Assembly (NCBI GenBank): GCA_003132905.1
Contig: PKZC01000387.1
Span: 139-34,097, forward strand
DNA length: 33,959 bases
Direction of reading: 5' to 3'
Source: Bryobacterales bacterium
Lineage (GTDB): Bacteria; Acidobacteriota; Terriglobia; Bryobacterales; Bryobacteraceae
Within the stretch, counting starts at the first letter, position 1; every line of letters starts with the position of its first letter. The position numbers and the translations under genes were made by a program. The notes beneath the pieces are model-generated. The model saw only the letters and a list, made by a program, of their open reading frames with translations, did not search any database and had not been told where the DNA came from. Positions 1-9,420 of this stretch are shown here, one piece after another.

Positions 1-304
1 CGCCGTTTTCGATGCGTTTGTGGGCCAGCGAAAACGAATACTTGAACGGTGGGACGGTGCCGTGAGCTGTCGGCGGAGCCCACTCGGAGTCGGGATTCTC
101 TGCTGCCAAGGGTAAATTCTGGGGGCCGGGATCCACTTCGTTAGGTGCATTGTGATTGGCAGCCCGCGTAGTTTGCGGGGCTGCGGATGCGTCCCTCGAA
201 CCCGCCACGGCCAGTGCCGCAGCCAACGCCGAACCCAATCCGAACGCCTCTCGTCTGCTTACCTGCGAAGGTTCATTTTCGTCGTGATTCTCAATATCAG
301 CCAT
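1..304 (-). CDS. Bicupin of the oxalate decarboxylase family, N-terminal part only
   Basis: The gene runs off the left edge, so only about 101 N-terminal residues are visible. It starts at an ATG at 304 with AAGGAG a few bases upstream, 18 bases after the porin stop. Residues 16-42 look like an export signal: a twin arginine (SRREAFG), an Ala-rich hydrophobic stretch and an ASA-type cleavage site. Most likely this is Tat-dependent export. The stretch NPDSEWAPPTAHGTVPPFKY and the following SFSLAHKRIENG match the start of the first cupin in oxalate decarboxylase-type bicupins, which split oxalate into formate and CO2 at a Mn site. The His/Glu metal ligands lie outside the window, so the activity is inferred from family resemblance only. 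It is last in a leftward cluster. Confidence 0.78.
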   Translation of the reverse strand, partial: MADIENHDENEPSQVSRREAFGLGSALAAALAVAGSRDASAAPQTTRAANHNAPNEVDPGPQNLPLAAENPDSEWAPPTAHGTVPPFKYSFSLAHKRIENG

Positions 305-322
305 ATGTCTCCTTTTGAGCCA

Positions 323-1693
323 TCAAAGCCCATAAGTCGCATACGCAAAGGGATAGTTGTAGTCTTTGCCTCGCGTAGTTTCATTCAAGAACTGGCCCGT
401 AAATAGATGAGCAAGACCAAAGCCGTAAGTTGCGTGGTGGTTCTGCTTATATTCCGCGATCAGGTCGAGTTCGCTGCCCAGGTGATTGCTGGCAGCGCCA
501 GGATGCGCGGCAATCGCAATGGCTCCGCTCGATCCGTACACTGCGTCGTTTTTCGTTGCCAGCCAGAAGTCATCGAACACCTCTGTTAACGTCCATCTCA
601 TGGCGATTTTCTCCTCGACGCCCGCCCGCAGGTCCTCGATATTTTTCCAGCCGAACTGATCGGCGAAATCCATTTTGTCGTGCGCGGATGGGTAAATCTG
701 ATCGTGGGTGCCCCAGGTGTTACCGTTCGGGTTCTTGTTGCCGGAAGCGTAGTTGTACTCGGCGAATACGCGTGGCTCCGTCCGCGTTCGCTTCAAGGTA
801 TAGCCAGCGTTCCAGTGCCCGGCCCAGGCATCAATCGAGTAATGCCCCAACGACCCGGTTTGCTTATTCATTTCGACGTCGTAATCGAAATTGTCGAGCA
901 GCGTACCGGCCAGCCGAGCGCCGCCGGTCACTTCACTCAGGTGACCCAGGCCGGCATTTTCGGATAGGTGAACGTCACCGGGTGCAACGCGCCACAAGAT
1001 ATAAGGTTCCAGCGTCGCATGCGGGATAATCTTCGCGAAGCTACTATAGATCCCGTACAGATTGTTGCCCTCCAGATGATGATCGATCACTCCATCCCTT
1101 GTGACGATGACAGAGGACGCAAAGATGCTGACCTTCACACCGGCAGGATGAAGATCCACCCGCACCGTGTCGAATGTCCGCCCTTGATTGCTCCAATTGC
1201 ACGGACCGATGACGCGTTCGTCGCCGAAACTGAACATTTGACGGCCAGCCACAAGGTCAAACCAGCCTTCCGTCGAACTTCCAAGCTCCGCATACGCCTC
1301 TCGGATATCCCAGGTGTCTTCGTAAGGCGATACATTTGGCACGTGATGATTGAAAAAGACCCGCGCATCCTGAGTAACTCCCACTAACTGGAGCCACTTG
1401 GTTGGCTGGAGGTAGATGCCCAAACGGAGCTGGGTCAAATCATAAGCGTCATTGACAGGGGCGAAGCCGAGTCCGGTCTGGGCCTCCGCGCGATCCCTGA
1501 ACTGCCCGCCGAATTGAATCCAATGCGGGAGTAACTCGTTTAACCTGGTTACTGGAAAAAGCCAGCCGTCCGGATCGGGGCCGGAAATGCGAAGGTCCGT
1601 CGCCGCGTGAGACTCCCCTGGACCATCAGGCTGGACTTGCGCTAGGGCGGTACCCAGTGCCACTGTACTAAAAATCAGGAAACGTGCCAGCAT
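323..1693 (-). CDS. Outer-membrane beta-barrel porin, alginate-export-like
   Basis: The protein has 456 residues. Residues 1-18 form a signal peptide (hydrophobic LIFSTVALGTALA, cut before QVQ). The rest is rich in alternating aromatic and polar strands typical of an outer-membrane barrel. The stretch GRQMFSFGDERVIGPCNWSN at about 147-166 and RTFDTVRVDL just after are close to the signature of the alginate export (AlgE-like) porin family. In Acidobacteria and Bacteroidetes these proteins are general substrate porins, so alginate need not be the substrate. The ATG at 1693 is preceded almost directly by AGCAGG, an unusually short spacing. It sits 45 bases downstream of the DJ-1-like gene and 18 bases before the cupin. 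Co-transcription is likely, but a joint function is not shown. Confidence 0.75.
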   Translation of the reverse strand: MLARFLIFSTVALGTALAQVQPDGPGESHAATDLRISGPDPDGWLFPVTRLNELLPHWIQFGGQFRDRAEAQTGLGFAPVNDAYDLTQLRLGIYLQPTKWLQLVGVTQDARVFFNHHVPNVSPYEDTWDIREAYAELGSSTEGWFDLVAGRQMFSFGDERVIGPCNWSNQGRTFDTVRVDLHPAGVKVSIFASSVIVTRDGVIDHHLEGNNLYGIYSSFAKIIPHATLEPYILWRVAPGDVHLSENAGLGHLSEVTGGARLAGTLLDNFDYDVEMNKQTGSLGHYSIDAWAGHWNAGYTLKRTRTEPRVFAEYNYASGNKNPNGNTWGTHDQIYPSAHDKMDFADQFGWKNIEDLRAGVEEKIAMRWTLTEVFDDFWLATKNDAVYGSSGAIAIAAHPGAASNHLGSELDLIAEYKQNHHATYGFGLAHLFTGQFLNETTRGKDYNYPFAYATYGL

Positions 1694-1738
1694 CCTGCTT
1701 ATACGATGCCGCCCAGCGGTGAAAGACTACATTCTGGT

Positions 1739-2320
1739 TTATAATTCGATGCGCGTCCCCAAAACTTTGAGGAACTGGGCGATCCATGCCGGATGCGCGG
1801 GCCATGCGGGCGCGGTCACCAGGTTTCCGCAGGTGTGCGCCTGGTCCATCGCCAGATCTACGAATGTACCCCCGGCTCGCGTTACATCCGGTCCCACGGC
1901 TGGATAACAGCTGCAAGTCTTGCCCTTCAGCACATCCGCGGCGGCCAACACTTGCGCCGCGTGACAGATTGCCGCGATCGGTTTATCGGCGGACGCAAAG
2001 TGGCGTACGATCTCAAGCACGCGCGCGTTCAGCCGGATGTACTCCGGCGCACGCCCACCCGGAATCACCAAGGCATCGTAGTGGTCAGGCCGGACGTGGT
2101 CGAAACTGGCGTTCAAAGTGAAATTATGGCCGCGCTTTTCGCTATATGTTTGGTCGCCCTCAAAATCGTGGATGGCGGTGCGCACCGACTCGCCGGTGCG
2201 CTTGTTGGGACAAACTGCGTGCACCGTGTGCCCCACCATCAGCAACATCTGGAACGGCACCATCACCTCGTAGTCTTCTACGTAATCGCCAACCAACATG
2301 AGTATCTTCTTTGCGGCCAT
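1739..2320 (-). CDS. DJ-1/PfpI family protein
   Basis: This is a 193-residue class I glutamine-amidotransferase-like protein. The nucleophile elbow is AAICHAAQ, with the reactive Cys at about residue 119 followed by His. The acidic partner lies in GDYVEDYE near residue 15. IPGGRAPEY matches the PfpI/YhbO/DJ-1 core. Members act as proteases, chaperones, or glyoxalase or protein deglycases, and the exact activity cannot be read from sequence. The start is put at the ATG at 2320 rather than the upstream TTG at 2326, because AGGAG at the end of the preceding gene sits 7 bases before the ATG. The ATG follows the rmlD-like stop by only 2 bases, which suggests translational coupling. Confidence 0.85.
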   Translation of the reverse strand: MAAKKILMLVGDYVEDYEVMVPFQMLLMVGHTVHAVCPNKRTGESVRTAIHDFEGDQTYSEKRGHNFTLNASFDHVRPDHYDALVIPGGRAPEYIRLNARVLEIVRHFASADKPIAAICHAAQVLAAADVLKGKTCSCYPAVGPDVTRAGGTFVDLAMDQAHTCGNLVTAPAWPAHPAWIAQFLKVLGTRIEL

Positions 2321-2322
2321 TC

Positions 2323-3213
2323 TCAAGCTCCTGGACTTATCGTCGCACGCGCGCGCGCATCCATATACATCCGGACGGCAGCTTCAAGGGGCGGAAAGGG
2401 TTCGATGCCGCAGCGTTCCATCTTGGCGTTCGATAGCGCCGAATACTTAGGGCGTCGCGCCGCCGTGCGGAATTCGCGCTCGTTAGTCGGCTTCAATTCC
2501 GGATGCAGCCCGGCGATTCGAAAAATCATCTTGGCGTAATCGAACCACGAGATCGCTTGTCCGCCCCCGATGTGGAAAACGCCCGTGAGCCCGCGATCCA
2601 ACAGGTCGATCGAACGTGCGGCCAGCAGAGGCGCATAGGTGGGGGAAGCCAGATGATCGTCGACCACACGAATGGGTTGGCCGCCGGCCGCCAACCGCAG
2701 CATCAGCTCGATGAAGTTGCCGCGCGCCGTCTTCAAACCGCCCGGGCCGAAGACACCCGAGGTGCGAATGATTAACGGACCATCCAGATAGGCCTGCGCA
2801 TACAACTCACCCGCCAGTTTCGATACCGCATACGCGCCTAAGGGATGCGGGGCGTCTTCTTCGGTATAAGCGCGCCCGGCCGTGCCGTCGAACACATAAT
2901 CGGTGGAAAAATGCACGAACCGCGCATCATGTTGGCGGCAGCACATCGCGAGATTGCGGACCGCCAGGCCGTTTGCGATCATCGCGGGAACCGGTTCCTT
3001 CTCTGCGATGTCCACCTGATTGTAAGCCGCCGCATTGATGACGATGGCCGGATCTTCTCGCGCAAACGTCCGATCCACTTGGTCGCTATCGCTGATGTCT
3101 ACCTGTGTGCGCTCGAATCCAGCTACTGGATATCCGCGCTCCTCAAGTACCCGTACCACTTCGATGCCAAGTTGCCCGCGGCATCCGAACACCACCACTT
3201 TTCGCGTTTGCAT
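2323..3213 (-). CDS. rfbD: dTDP-4-dehydrorhamnose reductase-like SDR protein
   Basis: This is a 296-residue extended short-chain dehydrogenase. GCRGQLG (10-16) is the NAD(P)-binding glycine motif. FSTDYVFDG (102-110) and YAVSK, with Tyr128 and Lys132, form the catalytic site. [13 protein letters not shown] is typical of RmlD. The family reduces dTDP-4-keto-L-rhamnose to dTDP-L-rhamnose for cell-surface polysaccharide. The other rml genes (A, B, C) are absent from the window, so a related sugar-nucleotide reductase role is possible. It lies 24 bases after fabH and is followed 2 bases later by the DJ-1-like gene. Confidence 0.85.
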   Translation of the reverse strand: MQTRKVVVFGCRGQLGIEVVRVLEERGYPVAGFERTQVDISDSDQVDRTFAREDPAIVINAAAYNQVDIAEKEPVPAMIANGLAVRNLAMCCRQHDARFVHFSTDYVFDGTAGRAYTEEDAPHPLGAYAVSKLAGELYAQAYLDGPLIIRTSGVFGPGGLKTARGNFIELMLRLAAGGQPIRVVDDHLASPTYAPLLAARSIDLLDRGLTGVFHIGGGQAISWFDYAKMIFRIAGLHPELKPTNEREFRTAARRPKYSALSNAKMERCGIEPFPPLEAAVRMYMDARARATISPGA

Positions 3214-3237
3214 ATCGCCTGACGAAATCGAGATGGC

Positions 3238-4242
3238 CTACATTTGCCAGCGCCACAAGTTCGCGCCCACGGTGTATCCCGCGCCCACGGCGGCGAACAG
3301 CACCAGATCGCCTTTCTTGAGCTTGCCGCTGAGCAGAGCATCGCGTGTGGCGAGCGGAATGGTGGCGCCCGTCGTATTCCCATATTGATCGATGTTGATC
3401 ACCACTCGATCGCAGTTGATGCCCAAACGCTCGGCGGCAGCCGTGATAATTCGCCGATTGGCTTGGTGCGGAATCATCACGGCGATATCGTCCACGCTCA
3501 GACCATTGCGCTCCAGCAATGCGCGCGAGCATTCTTCCATCTTTCGGACCGCGTACTTAAAAACCTGTTGCCCATCCTGTTTCACGTAATGCAGCCGCTG
3601 AGCCACGGTCTCGGCACTGGCGGGCATGCGGCTTCCTCCCGCCGGTTGTTTCAAATAGTCGCCGCCCGAACCATCGATTTGATTGACGAAATCGATGAAT
3701 CCCGTTTCGCCGTCTTCGGTGGGTTCAATCAGCATCGCTCCGGCGCCATCGCCGAACAGGATGCACGTCGAGCGGTCGGTATAGTCGATGATGCGCGACA
3801 TGGTATCGGAACCAATTACCAGCACCTTCTTATGCGAGCCGGCTGACACCAAGTGTGCGGCCGTGGTCAGCCCGTAAATAAATCCCGAGCAGGCCGCCAC
3901 TAGATCGAATCCCCAGGCGTGTTTCGCGCCCAACCGGTCCTGCACCAGGCAGGCGGTGGATGGAAAAAGCATGTCGGGTGTTACCGTGCACACCAGAATG
4001 GCATCCACCTCGGCGGCATCGATCCCACGCTGCTCCAACGCGATCTTGGCCGCTTCAATCGCCATGTCGGACGTGGCTATTTCGGGAGACGCGATATGGC
4101 GTTGCAGGATGCCAACACGCTGGACAATCCACTCATTGTTGGTGTCCACCATCTTTTCTAAGTCTTGATTCGTCAACAATCCCGGCGGCGTATAGCAGCC
4201 GAGCGCAGTTATCTTTGCGCTATACTGTGGGGCCTTATCCAA
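3238..4242 (-). CDS. fabH: Beta-ketoacyl-ACP synthase III
   Basis: The protein has 334 residues, the normal length for KAS III. It condenses an acyl-CoA starter with malonyl-ACP to begin type II fatty acid synthesis. The Cys-His-Asn triad is present: Cys118 in AACSGF, His259 in IPHQANRR and Asn289 in YGNTTGATIP. The C-terminal GAGYTVGANLWRW is a FabH-type end. The start is a TTG at 4242, supported by GGGAG five bases upstream; no in-frame ATG fits the N-terminus. It is first of a leftward cluster and divergent from the small secreted gene at 4358. Its neighbours are not fatty-acid genes, so it could be an extra KAS III paralogue, but the sequence gives no sign of an altered active site. Confidence 0.93.
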   Translation of the reverse strand: MDKAPQYSAKITALGCYTPPGLLTNQDLEKMVDTNNEWIVQRVGILQRHIASPEIATSDMAIEAAKIALEQRGIDAAEVDAILVCTVTPDMLFPSTACLVQDRLGAKHAWGFDLVAACSGFIYGLTTAAHLVSAGSHKKVLVIGSDTMSRIIDYTDRSTCILFGDGAGAMLIEPTEDGETGFIDFVNQIDGSGGDYLKQPAGGSRMPASAETVAQRLHYVKQDGQQVFKYAVRKMEECSRALLERNGLSVDDIAVMIPHQANRRIITAAAERLGINCDRVVINIDQYGNTTGATIPLATRDALLSGKLKKGDLVLFAAVGAGYTVGANLWRWQM

Positions 4243-4357
4243 TGCTTCTCCCTGGTTTTCACGAGTTCAATCAGATACAGAATACACCACCACTAACGGT
4301 GAAATCCTTTTTCGCCGCTTGAGTCCGTTACTCATAACCTCTGAAAGGGAGGCCCTC

Positions 4358-4675
4358 ATGAGGAAACTTTCGTTGGTTCTTTCCCTTGGATCATTGTTCA
4401 CGGCGGCAGCGTTCGCCGAGAGCTGGTCAGGGACTGTTTCAGATTTCATGTGCGGCGCAAAGCACGAGGCTGCCTCGGCCGCTGATATGGCTTGCGTGAA
4501 GAAGTGCATCAAGGGCGGGGCATCGGCTGTCTTCATTTCCAATGGCAAAGTTTATCAAATTGCCCCCGATTCCCAAGCCAAAGTGACTTCGCTGCTCGGC
4601 GAGAGAGTAACGGTGATGGGCAAGATGGACGGCGACACCATCGAGATCGCCTCAACCAAGGCCGCCAAGGAGTAG
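4358..4675 (+). CDS. Small secreted protein, DUF5818-like
   Basis: This is a 105-residue protein. The ATG at 4358 is chosen because AAGGGAGG stands just upstream and because it begins a clean signal peptide (MRKLSLVLSLGS to AAAFAES). The mature part carries three Cys (SDFMCGAKHE, MACVKKCIKGG), then a beta-rich stretch with VTVMGKMDGDTIEI resembling an OB-fold barrel. I recognise it as a type of small exported protein frequent in Acidobacteria (WSGTVSDxxCGAKH pattern). No biochemical function is known to me. The conserved Cys could form disulfides or bind metal. It stands alone between fabH, which is divergent, and a strong hairpin terminator. Confidence 0.75.
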   Translation: MRKLSLVLSLGSLFTAAAFAESWSGTVSDFMCGAKHEAASAADMACVKKCIKGGASAVFISNGKVYQIAPDSQAKVTSLLGERVTVMGKMDGDTIEIASTKAAKE

Positions 4676-4689
4676 AACGTTGCCTCTAC

Positions 4690-4744
4690 GCTGGCGCGGT
4701 GAAAAGGTCCGCCCAAGTTGCAGCCCGCGCCAGCACCTTTTTTT
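4690..4744 (+). terminator. Rho-independent terminator after the small secreted gene
   Basis: The arms 4690-4699 (GCTGGCGCGG) and 4725-4734 (CCGCGCCAGC) are perfect 10-base complements, separated by a 25-base loop. A run of seven T follows at 4738-4744. It ends the rightward gene at 4358-4675. The T run abuts the stop of the convergent gene at 4745, so it serves mainly the plus strand. Confidence 0.75.
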
Positions 4745-5383
4745 CTAAGGCTTGAATCGCAGCGCCATTTTACCCGCCGGTCCCTTATAGTGCAGTTCCA
4801 GATCCTTCGGCTTCACTTTCCCCACCACCTGGAAGAACAAAAGCCCCGACGTCGGCTCCGAGATTTCCTTTTCCGGTAAAATCTTGGCGCGGATCGCCGC
4901 GAGCAACGGATTATCTTTCTCGTCGCGCGATTCCTCCATCTTCACATCCGGCGTCGGAGTTGCCCCTGAATTGCCGACGCCTCCACCGCCGATTCCAATA
5001 CCACCTAGACCGATCGACGGCCTGCGCGAATGATCTCCCAGTCCGCTCCTGCGCATTCCATTCGGTGTCACGGCCAAGCTATCCGATCCCGCCAATTGCC
5101 CGGGTGCGTACGGCTCGGAACGCTGCCCGTCTTTGGCCGAGACCAGCAGGAAATCGTCCAGGCTGAGTTGGACGGGCTTGTCGCTAACCGGTCGCGCGGT
5201 CAGCCGGACTACCACCACGTCATCGCCTAAGTCCGATCCCAGTTCCTGCTTGACCTGATCTTTATCCAGCAGGGCTGAAACCGAAATGGCGAGCAGCTCA
5301 TTGGAGGTCTCATCAATAGGCAGCTTCTTATCGGCGGCGCACAGCATCGCGAGCGAAAAGCAAAACAGAACTACGTACTTCAT
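4745..5383 (-). CDS. Secreted protein of unknown function
   Basis: I do not recognise a family. The ATG at 5383 gives a good signal peptide (MKYVVLFCFSLAMLCAA, cut before DKK). An upstream ATG at 5389 and a GTG at 5395 are in frame, and AAAGGTGG precedes them. The mature protein of about 195 residues has an N-terminal beta-rich half (DDVVVVRLTARPVSDKPVQL, DDFLLVSAKDG), which looks like an immunoglobulin-like or DUF4352-like sandwich. A flexible Gly-rich linker follows at about 122-142 (LGGIGIGGGGVGNSG), then a C-terminal beta segment (GLLFFQVVGKVKPKDLELHY). It is probably periplasmic and is convergent with the preceding terminator. Confidence 0.65.
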   Translation of the reverse strand: MKYVVLFCFSLAMLCAADKKLPIDETSNELLAISVSALLDKDQVKQELGSDLGDDVVVVRLTARPVSDKPVQLSLDDFLLVSAKDGQRSEPYAPGQLAGSDSLAVTPNGMRRSGLGDHSRRPSIGLGGIGIGGGGVGNSGATPTPDVKMEESRDEKDNPLLAAIRAKILPEKEISEPTSGLLFFQVVGKVKPKDLELHYKGPAGKMALRFKP

Positions 5384-5462
5384 GAACATAGCCACCTTTC
5401 CGAATTATACGGCGGCCAGCTATTGGACAGCCACGGTCACCGCCCGAGTGGCGATGTTATAT

Positions 5463-6668
<1,206 letters not shown>

Positions 6669-6707
6669 TTATCAACGTGAGCCGCGTAGAATGAGACGAA
6701 GGCTACG

Positions 6708-7625
6708 ATGACCCCAAACCCCGAAGCTTGGCCGGAGCTTCCCCTGGCATCCTGGCAGGACACTTACGACACGCTGCACATGTGGACGCAGATTGTCGGC
6801 AAGATCCGCATGACCCTGACTCCGTTAATCAATCACTATTGGAACGCCACCTTGTATGTGAGCGCGCGCGGGCTAACCACTTCGGCGATTCCTTATCCGC
6901 TCGGCGTCTTTGAAATGGAATTCGATTTCATCGGCCACAAACTGCTAATCCAAACTAGCGAAGGCGACGTTCGAAATCTGGATCTGGCGCCGCGCACGGT
7001 GGCCGATTTCTACGCCGACGTCATGAGCACGCTGGCCGCGCTCAAGATCGAGGTGCATATTCACGCGCATCCGGATGAAGTTCCAAATCCGATTCCGTTT
7101 CCTGAAGACCACACCCACAAGTCATACGATCGCGAATCGGTCGAGCGCTTCCGGCGGCTTCTGATCTCGGTGGACAAAGTCCTCAAGAACTTCCGCCCTC
7201 GCTTCATCGGTAAATGCAGCCCCGTGCATTTCTTTTGGGGCAGCTTCGACATCGCTGTAACCCGCTTCTCTGGCCGCCTTGCTCCGCCCAGGCCCGATCC
7301 AATGATGCAGGAAGCCTACTCGCACGAAGTGAGCAGCGCTGGATTCTGGCCCGGCGGAGGTGAGATCAAAGGTCCCGCTTTCTACTCCTACACTGCGCCC
7401 GAGCCTGCGGGATTCAAGACCTACGCGATTGGTCCAAAGCCGGCCTTCTATCATCAGGGAATCGGCGAGTTCCTTCTGATGTACGATGACATCCGTACCT
7501 CTGCGCCCGAAGTTCAACTGATGGAGTTCCTGCAGACAACTTATGAAGCCGGAGCTAACCTGGCTAAGTGGGATAGAGCCGCCCTCGAAAGACCGGCCGA
7601 GACTCGAGCAACAACCGGAGGCTGA
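6708..7625 (+). CDS. DUF5996 family protein
   Basis: This is a 305-residue cytosolic protein with no signal peptide. WPELPLASWQDTYDTLHMWT near the N-terminus, then IGKCSPVHFFWGSFDIAVTR at about 167-186 and AYSHEVSSAGFWPGGG at about 204-219, are hallmarks of the DUF5996 family. That family is widespread in soil bacteria and has no assigned function. Conserved His, Glu and Trp in these blocks could form a binding pocket, but this is unproven. The first residues directly follow an ATG at 6708. Its TGA is followed after one base by the ATG of the ZnF-UBP gene, so the two form an operon with the OsmC gene behind them. Confidence 0.85.
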   Translation: MTPNPEAWPELPLASWQDTYDTLHMWTQIVGKIRMTLTPLINHYWNATLYVSARGLTTSAIPYPLGVFEMEFDFIGHKLLIQTSEGDVRNLDLAPRTVADFYADVMSTLAALKIEVHIHAHPDEVPNPIPFPEDHTHKSYDRESVERFRRLLISVDKVLKNFRPRFIGKCSPVHFFWGSFDIAVTRFSGRLAPPRPDPMMQEAYSHEVSSAGFWPGGGEIKGPAFYSYTAPEPAGFKTYAIGPKPAFYHQGIGEFLLMYDDIRTSAPEVQLMEFLQTTYEAGANLAKWDRAALERPAETRATTGG

Positions 7626-7626
7626 T

Positions 7627-7899
7627 ATGGCAAAACCGTGTACGCATTTAAAACAAATTAGAGTTACTCAACCCTCGAAACATGTTTGCGAGGAGTGCGT
7701 CAAGATGGGGGATTCGTGGGTGCACCTGCGCATGTGCCTGGAATGCGCCCATGTGGGCTGCTGCGATTCCTCGAAAAATAAGCACGCCACCAAGCATTTT
7801 CACTCCTCCACCCATCCGCTGATACGGTCCATAGAACCGGGCGAACGTTGGATCTGGTGCTACGTCGACGAGATTGCGGCGGGCGAGTTGGATAGCTGA
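7627..7899 (+). CDS. Stand-alone UBP-type zinc finger protein
   Basis: This is a 90-residue protein. The start is the ATG at 7627, with GGAGG just upstream at the end of the DUF5996 gene. An ATG at 7543 in the same frame would overlap that gene and is rejected. The whole protein is one ZnF-UBP domain: Cys5-Thr-His near the start, CEECVKMG, MCLECAHVGCCDSS, then HATKHFHSSTHPL and a WIWCYVDE end. In eukaryotes this fold binds the free C-terminus of ubiquitin. In bacteria it is found as a short lone domain of unknown partner. It overlaps the OsmC start by one base (TGATG), so coupled translation is likely. Confidence 0.85.
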   Translation: MAKPCTHLKQIRVTQPSKHVCEECVKMGDSWVHLRMCLECAHVGCCDSSKNKHATKHFHSSTHPLIRSIEPGERWIWCYVDEIAAGELDS

Positions 7900-8333
7900 T
7901 GGCGGAGTCTCCTTCTGAGGTGGTGGTGCGCGGAAGCGTGGCGGGATTCGCTCAAGAGATTACCGCCGGACCACACCGGATCTTCTCCGATGAGCCGAAA
8001 GAAGCTGGCGGCGAGAATGCGGGCGCGTCGCCATATGAGTTGCTGGCGGCCGCTCTTGGAGCCTGTACCTCGATGACCATCGGCATGTATGCGCGCCATA
8101 AGAAGTGGCCTCTCGCGAGCGTAAACGTACGGCTGCGGCACTTCAAAAGTCACGCCGACGATTGCACCGATTGCGAATCCAAGGATACTGCGTTAGATCG
8201 GGTTGAGAGGGATATCGAACTGATTGGAAACCTCAGCGAGGAACAACGGGCGAAGCTGCTGGAAATTGCCGACAAGTGTCCGGTACATCGGACGCTCACG
8301 CGTGGAATAGAGATCCGCACGCGCCTGGTCTAG
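7899..8333 (+). CDS. OsmC family peroxide-detoxifying protein
   Basis: This is a 144-residue OsmC/Ohr-type protein. Both redox cysteines are present: Cys56 in LGACTSMTIGMYARHKKWPL and Cys127 in ADKCPVHRTL. SPYELLAAALGAC is the usual lead-in helix. Such proteins reduce organic hydroperoxides with thiols such as dihydrolipoamide. The DDCTDCES insert near residue 90 is typical of the YhfA/OsmC subgroup rather than Ohr. It is last in the DUF5996-UBP-OsmC set and convergent with the AraC gene 11 bases on. Confidence 0.9.
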   Translation: MAESPSEVVVRGSVAGFAQEITAGPHRIFSDEPKEAGGENAGASPYELLAAALGACTSMTIGMYARHKKWPLASVNVRLRHFKSHADDCTDCESKDTALDRVERDIELIGNLSEEQRAKLLEIADKCPVHRTLTRGIEIRTRLV

Positions 8334-8344
8334 AGCGTGCGCTC

Positions 8345-9220
8345 TCACCCCGCCGTGCCCGCAGTCACAAAGGCGGACCCTTTTTCGAACTTCGGATTAG
8401 GTTCTTTCTTCGATCCAGATGCGGAATGCAATCCCGCCAGGCTTCGGAATTTCGACGGGCTCATACCCATGTGACGCTTGAAGAGAAACGACAAATGGCT
8501 CTGGTCCGAAAATCCGCACACCAGTGCGATCTCGGCTAAAGACGTTTGCGAATGCGCCAACAAATGCGATGCGTGTTGCACTCGCCGCCGCCGGATCAAC
8601 TCACCCACGGTGCATCGGTTGTATTTGTGAAACTGGCGCGACAAGTGAACGTAGTGTACTCCGACCTCGGAAGCGATCTCGGCCAGGCTCAACCGTTCCA
8701 GGAAACGCGATTCTACAATCTCGGTGGCCTGTTTCAGCCAGTCCGGCGCCTGCAGTGAACCGTCGCACTCCTCGGAGCGTGCAATCTCAGCCAGAATCTC
8801 GAGTACCAATCCCTCAATGGCCATTGCCGACGCTTTATCCTGTCTCGAAAACTCGGCGTACAGTCGATTGGCCAGCCATGTGGCTGTGAGCCCCGTCATC
8901 TCAGACGGTCTGCGGGGTACGGCGGCCTGCTGGCGCAGTTGCTCGAACGATGACGGATCGATACTGATGTGCAGACAGCGCGCTCGCGATTGGATCTCGT
9001 TCTCATGAAGTTCTTCCGCGGGAAGGTAGCGGATCGTTCCGGTACGGCACTGGATGGAACGTGTGCTGTAGCGTTCCCGGAAAGCGCCTTCGATGACAAA
9101 AGTGATGTAGGCACGCGGATGAGAGTGCTTCGGCACTACCAGGCCGCTGGCGTAAAGGTTTTCTGTGAGCGTAAATGGGCCCACCGTGCGCAGGTGCAGT
9201 GTTTCTCCCGAGACGTCCAC
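8345..9220 (-). CDS. AraC-family transcription regulator
   Basis: This protein of about 291 residues has an N-terminal cupin-like sensing domain (HSHPRAYITFVIEGAFRERY, a sugar- or aromatic-type jelly roll) and a C-terminal double helix-turn-helix at about 165-265 (LSLAEIASEVGVHYVHLSRQ and LAEIALVCGFSDQSHLSFLF). The frame is open to a GTG at 9253, but the GTG at 9220 is preferred because AGAGGAG lies about five bases before it, while nothing resembling a ribosome site precedes 9253. The ligand is unknown. It is divergent from the OmpR-type regulator and convergent with osmC. A target among the nearby genes, such as pobA or osmC, is possible but not shown. Confidence 0.88.
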   Translation of the reverse strand: MDVSGETLHLRTVGPFTLTENLYASGLVVPKHSHPRAYITFVIEGAFRERYSTRSIQCRTGTIRYLPAEELHENEIQSRARCLHISIDPSSFEQLRQQAAVPRRPSEMTGLTATWLANRLYAEFSRQDKASAMAIEGLVLEILAEIARSEECDGSLQAPDWLKQATEIVESRFLERLSLAEIASEVGVHYVHLSRQFHKYNRCTVGELIRRRRVQHASHLLAHSQTSLAEIALVCGFSDQSHLSFLFKRHMGMSPSKFRSLAGLHSASGSKKEPNPKFEKGSAFVTAGTAG

Positions 9221-9420
9221 CCTGGCTCCTCTTCTAATCGCTCGCGCAAACACGGAACGCTCGGCGTCCCGCGCGCTATTTGTTCGATTCCATCATCTGC
9301 GTCGCGGTGCATGCGAGTCGTAGCCGATATGTAAATCTTTAGTAAAAGCGGGCATTTACGACGGATTGCATGCAGGCTTCCGCTCCGCATCGCGATACGA
9401 TTTAAGTGAGCCCTGTATTC

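Noticed and set aside
9221..9420. Promoter and operator sites between the AraC and OmpR-type regulators
   Set aside because: The AT-rich stretch ATGTAAATCTTTAGTAAA is suggestive, but no convincing -35/-10 pair or palindrome could be fixed by eye.
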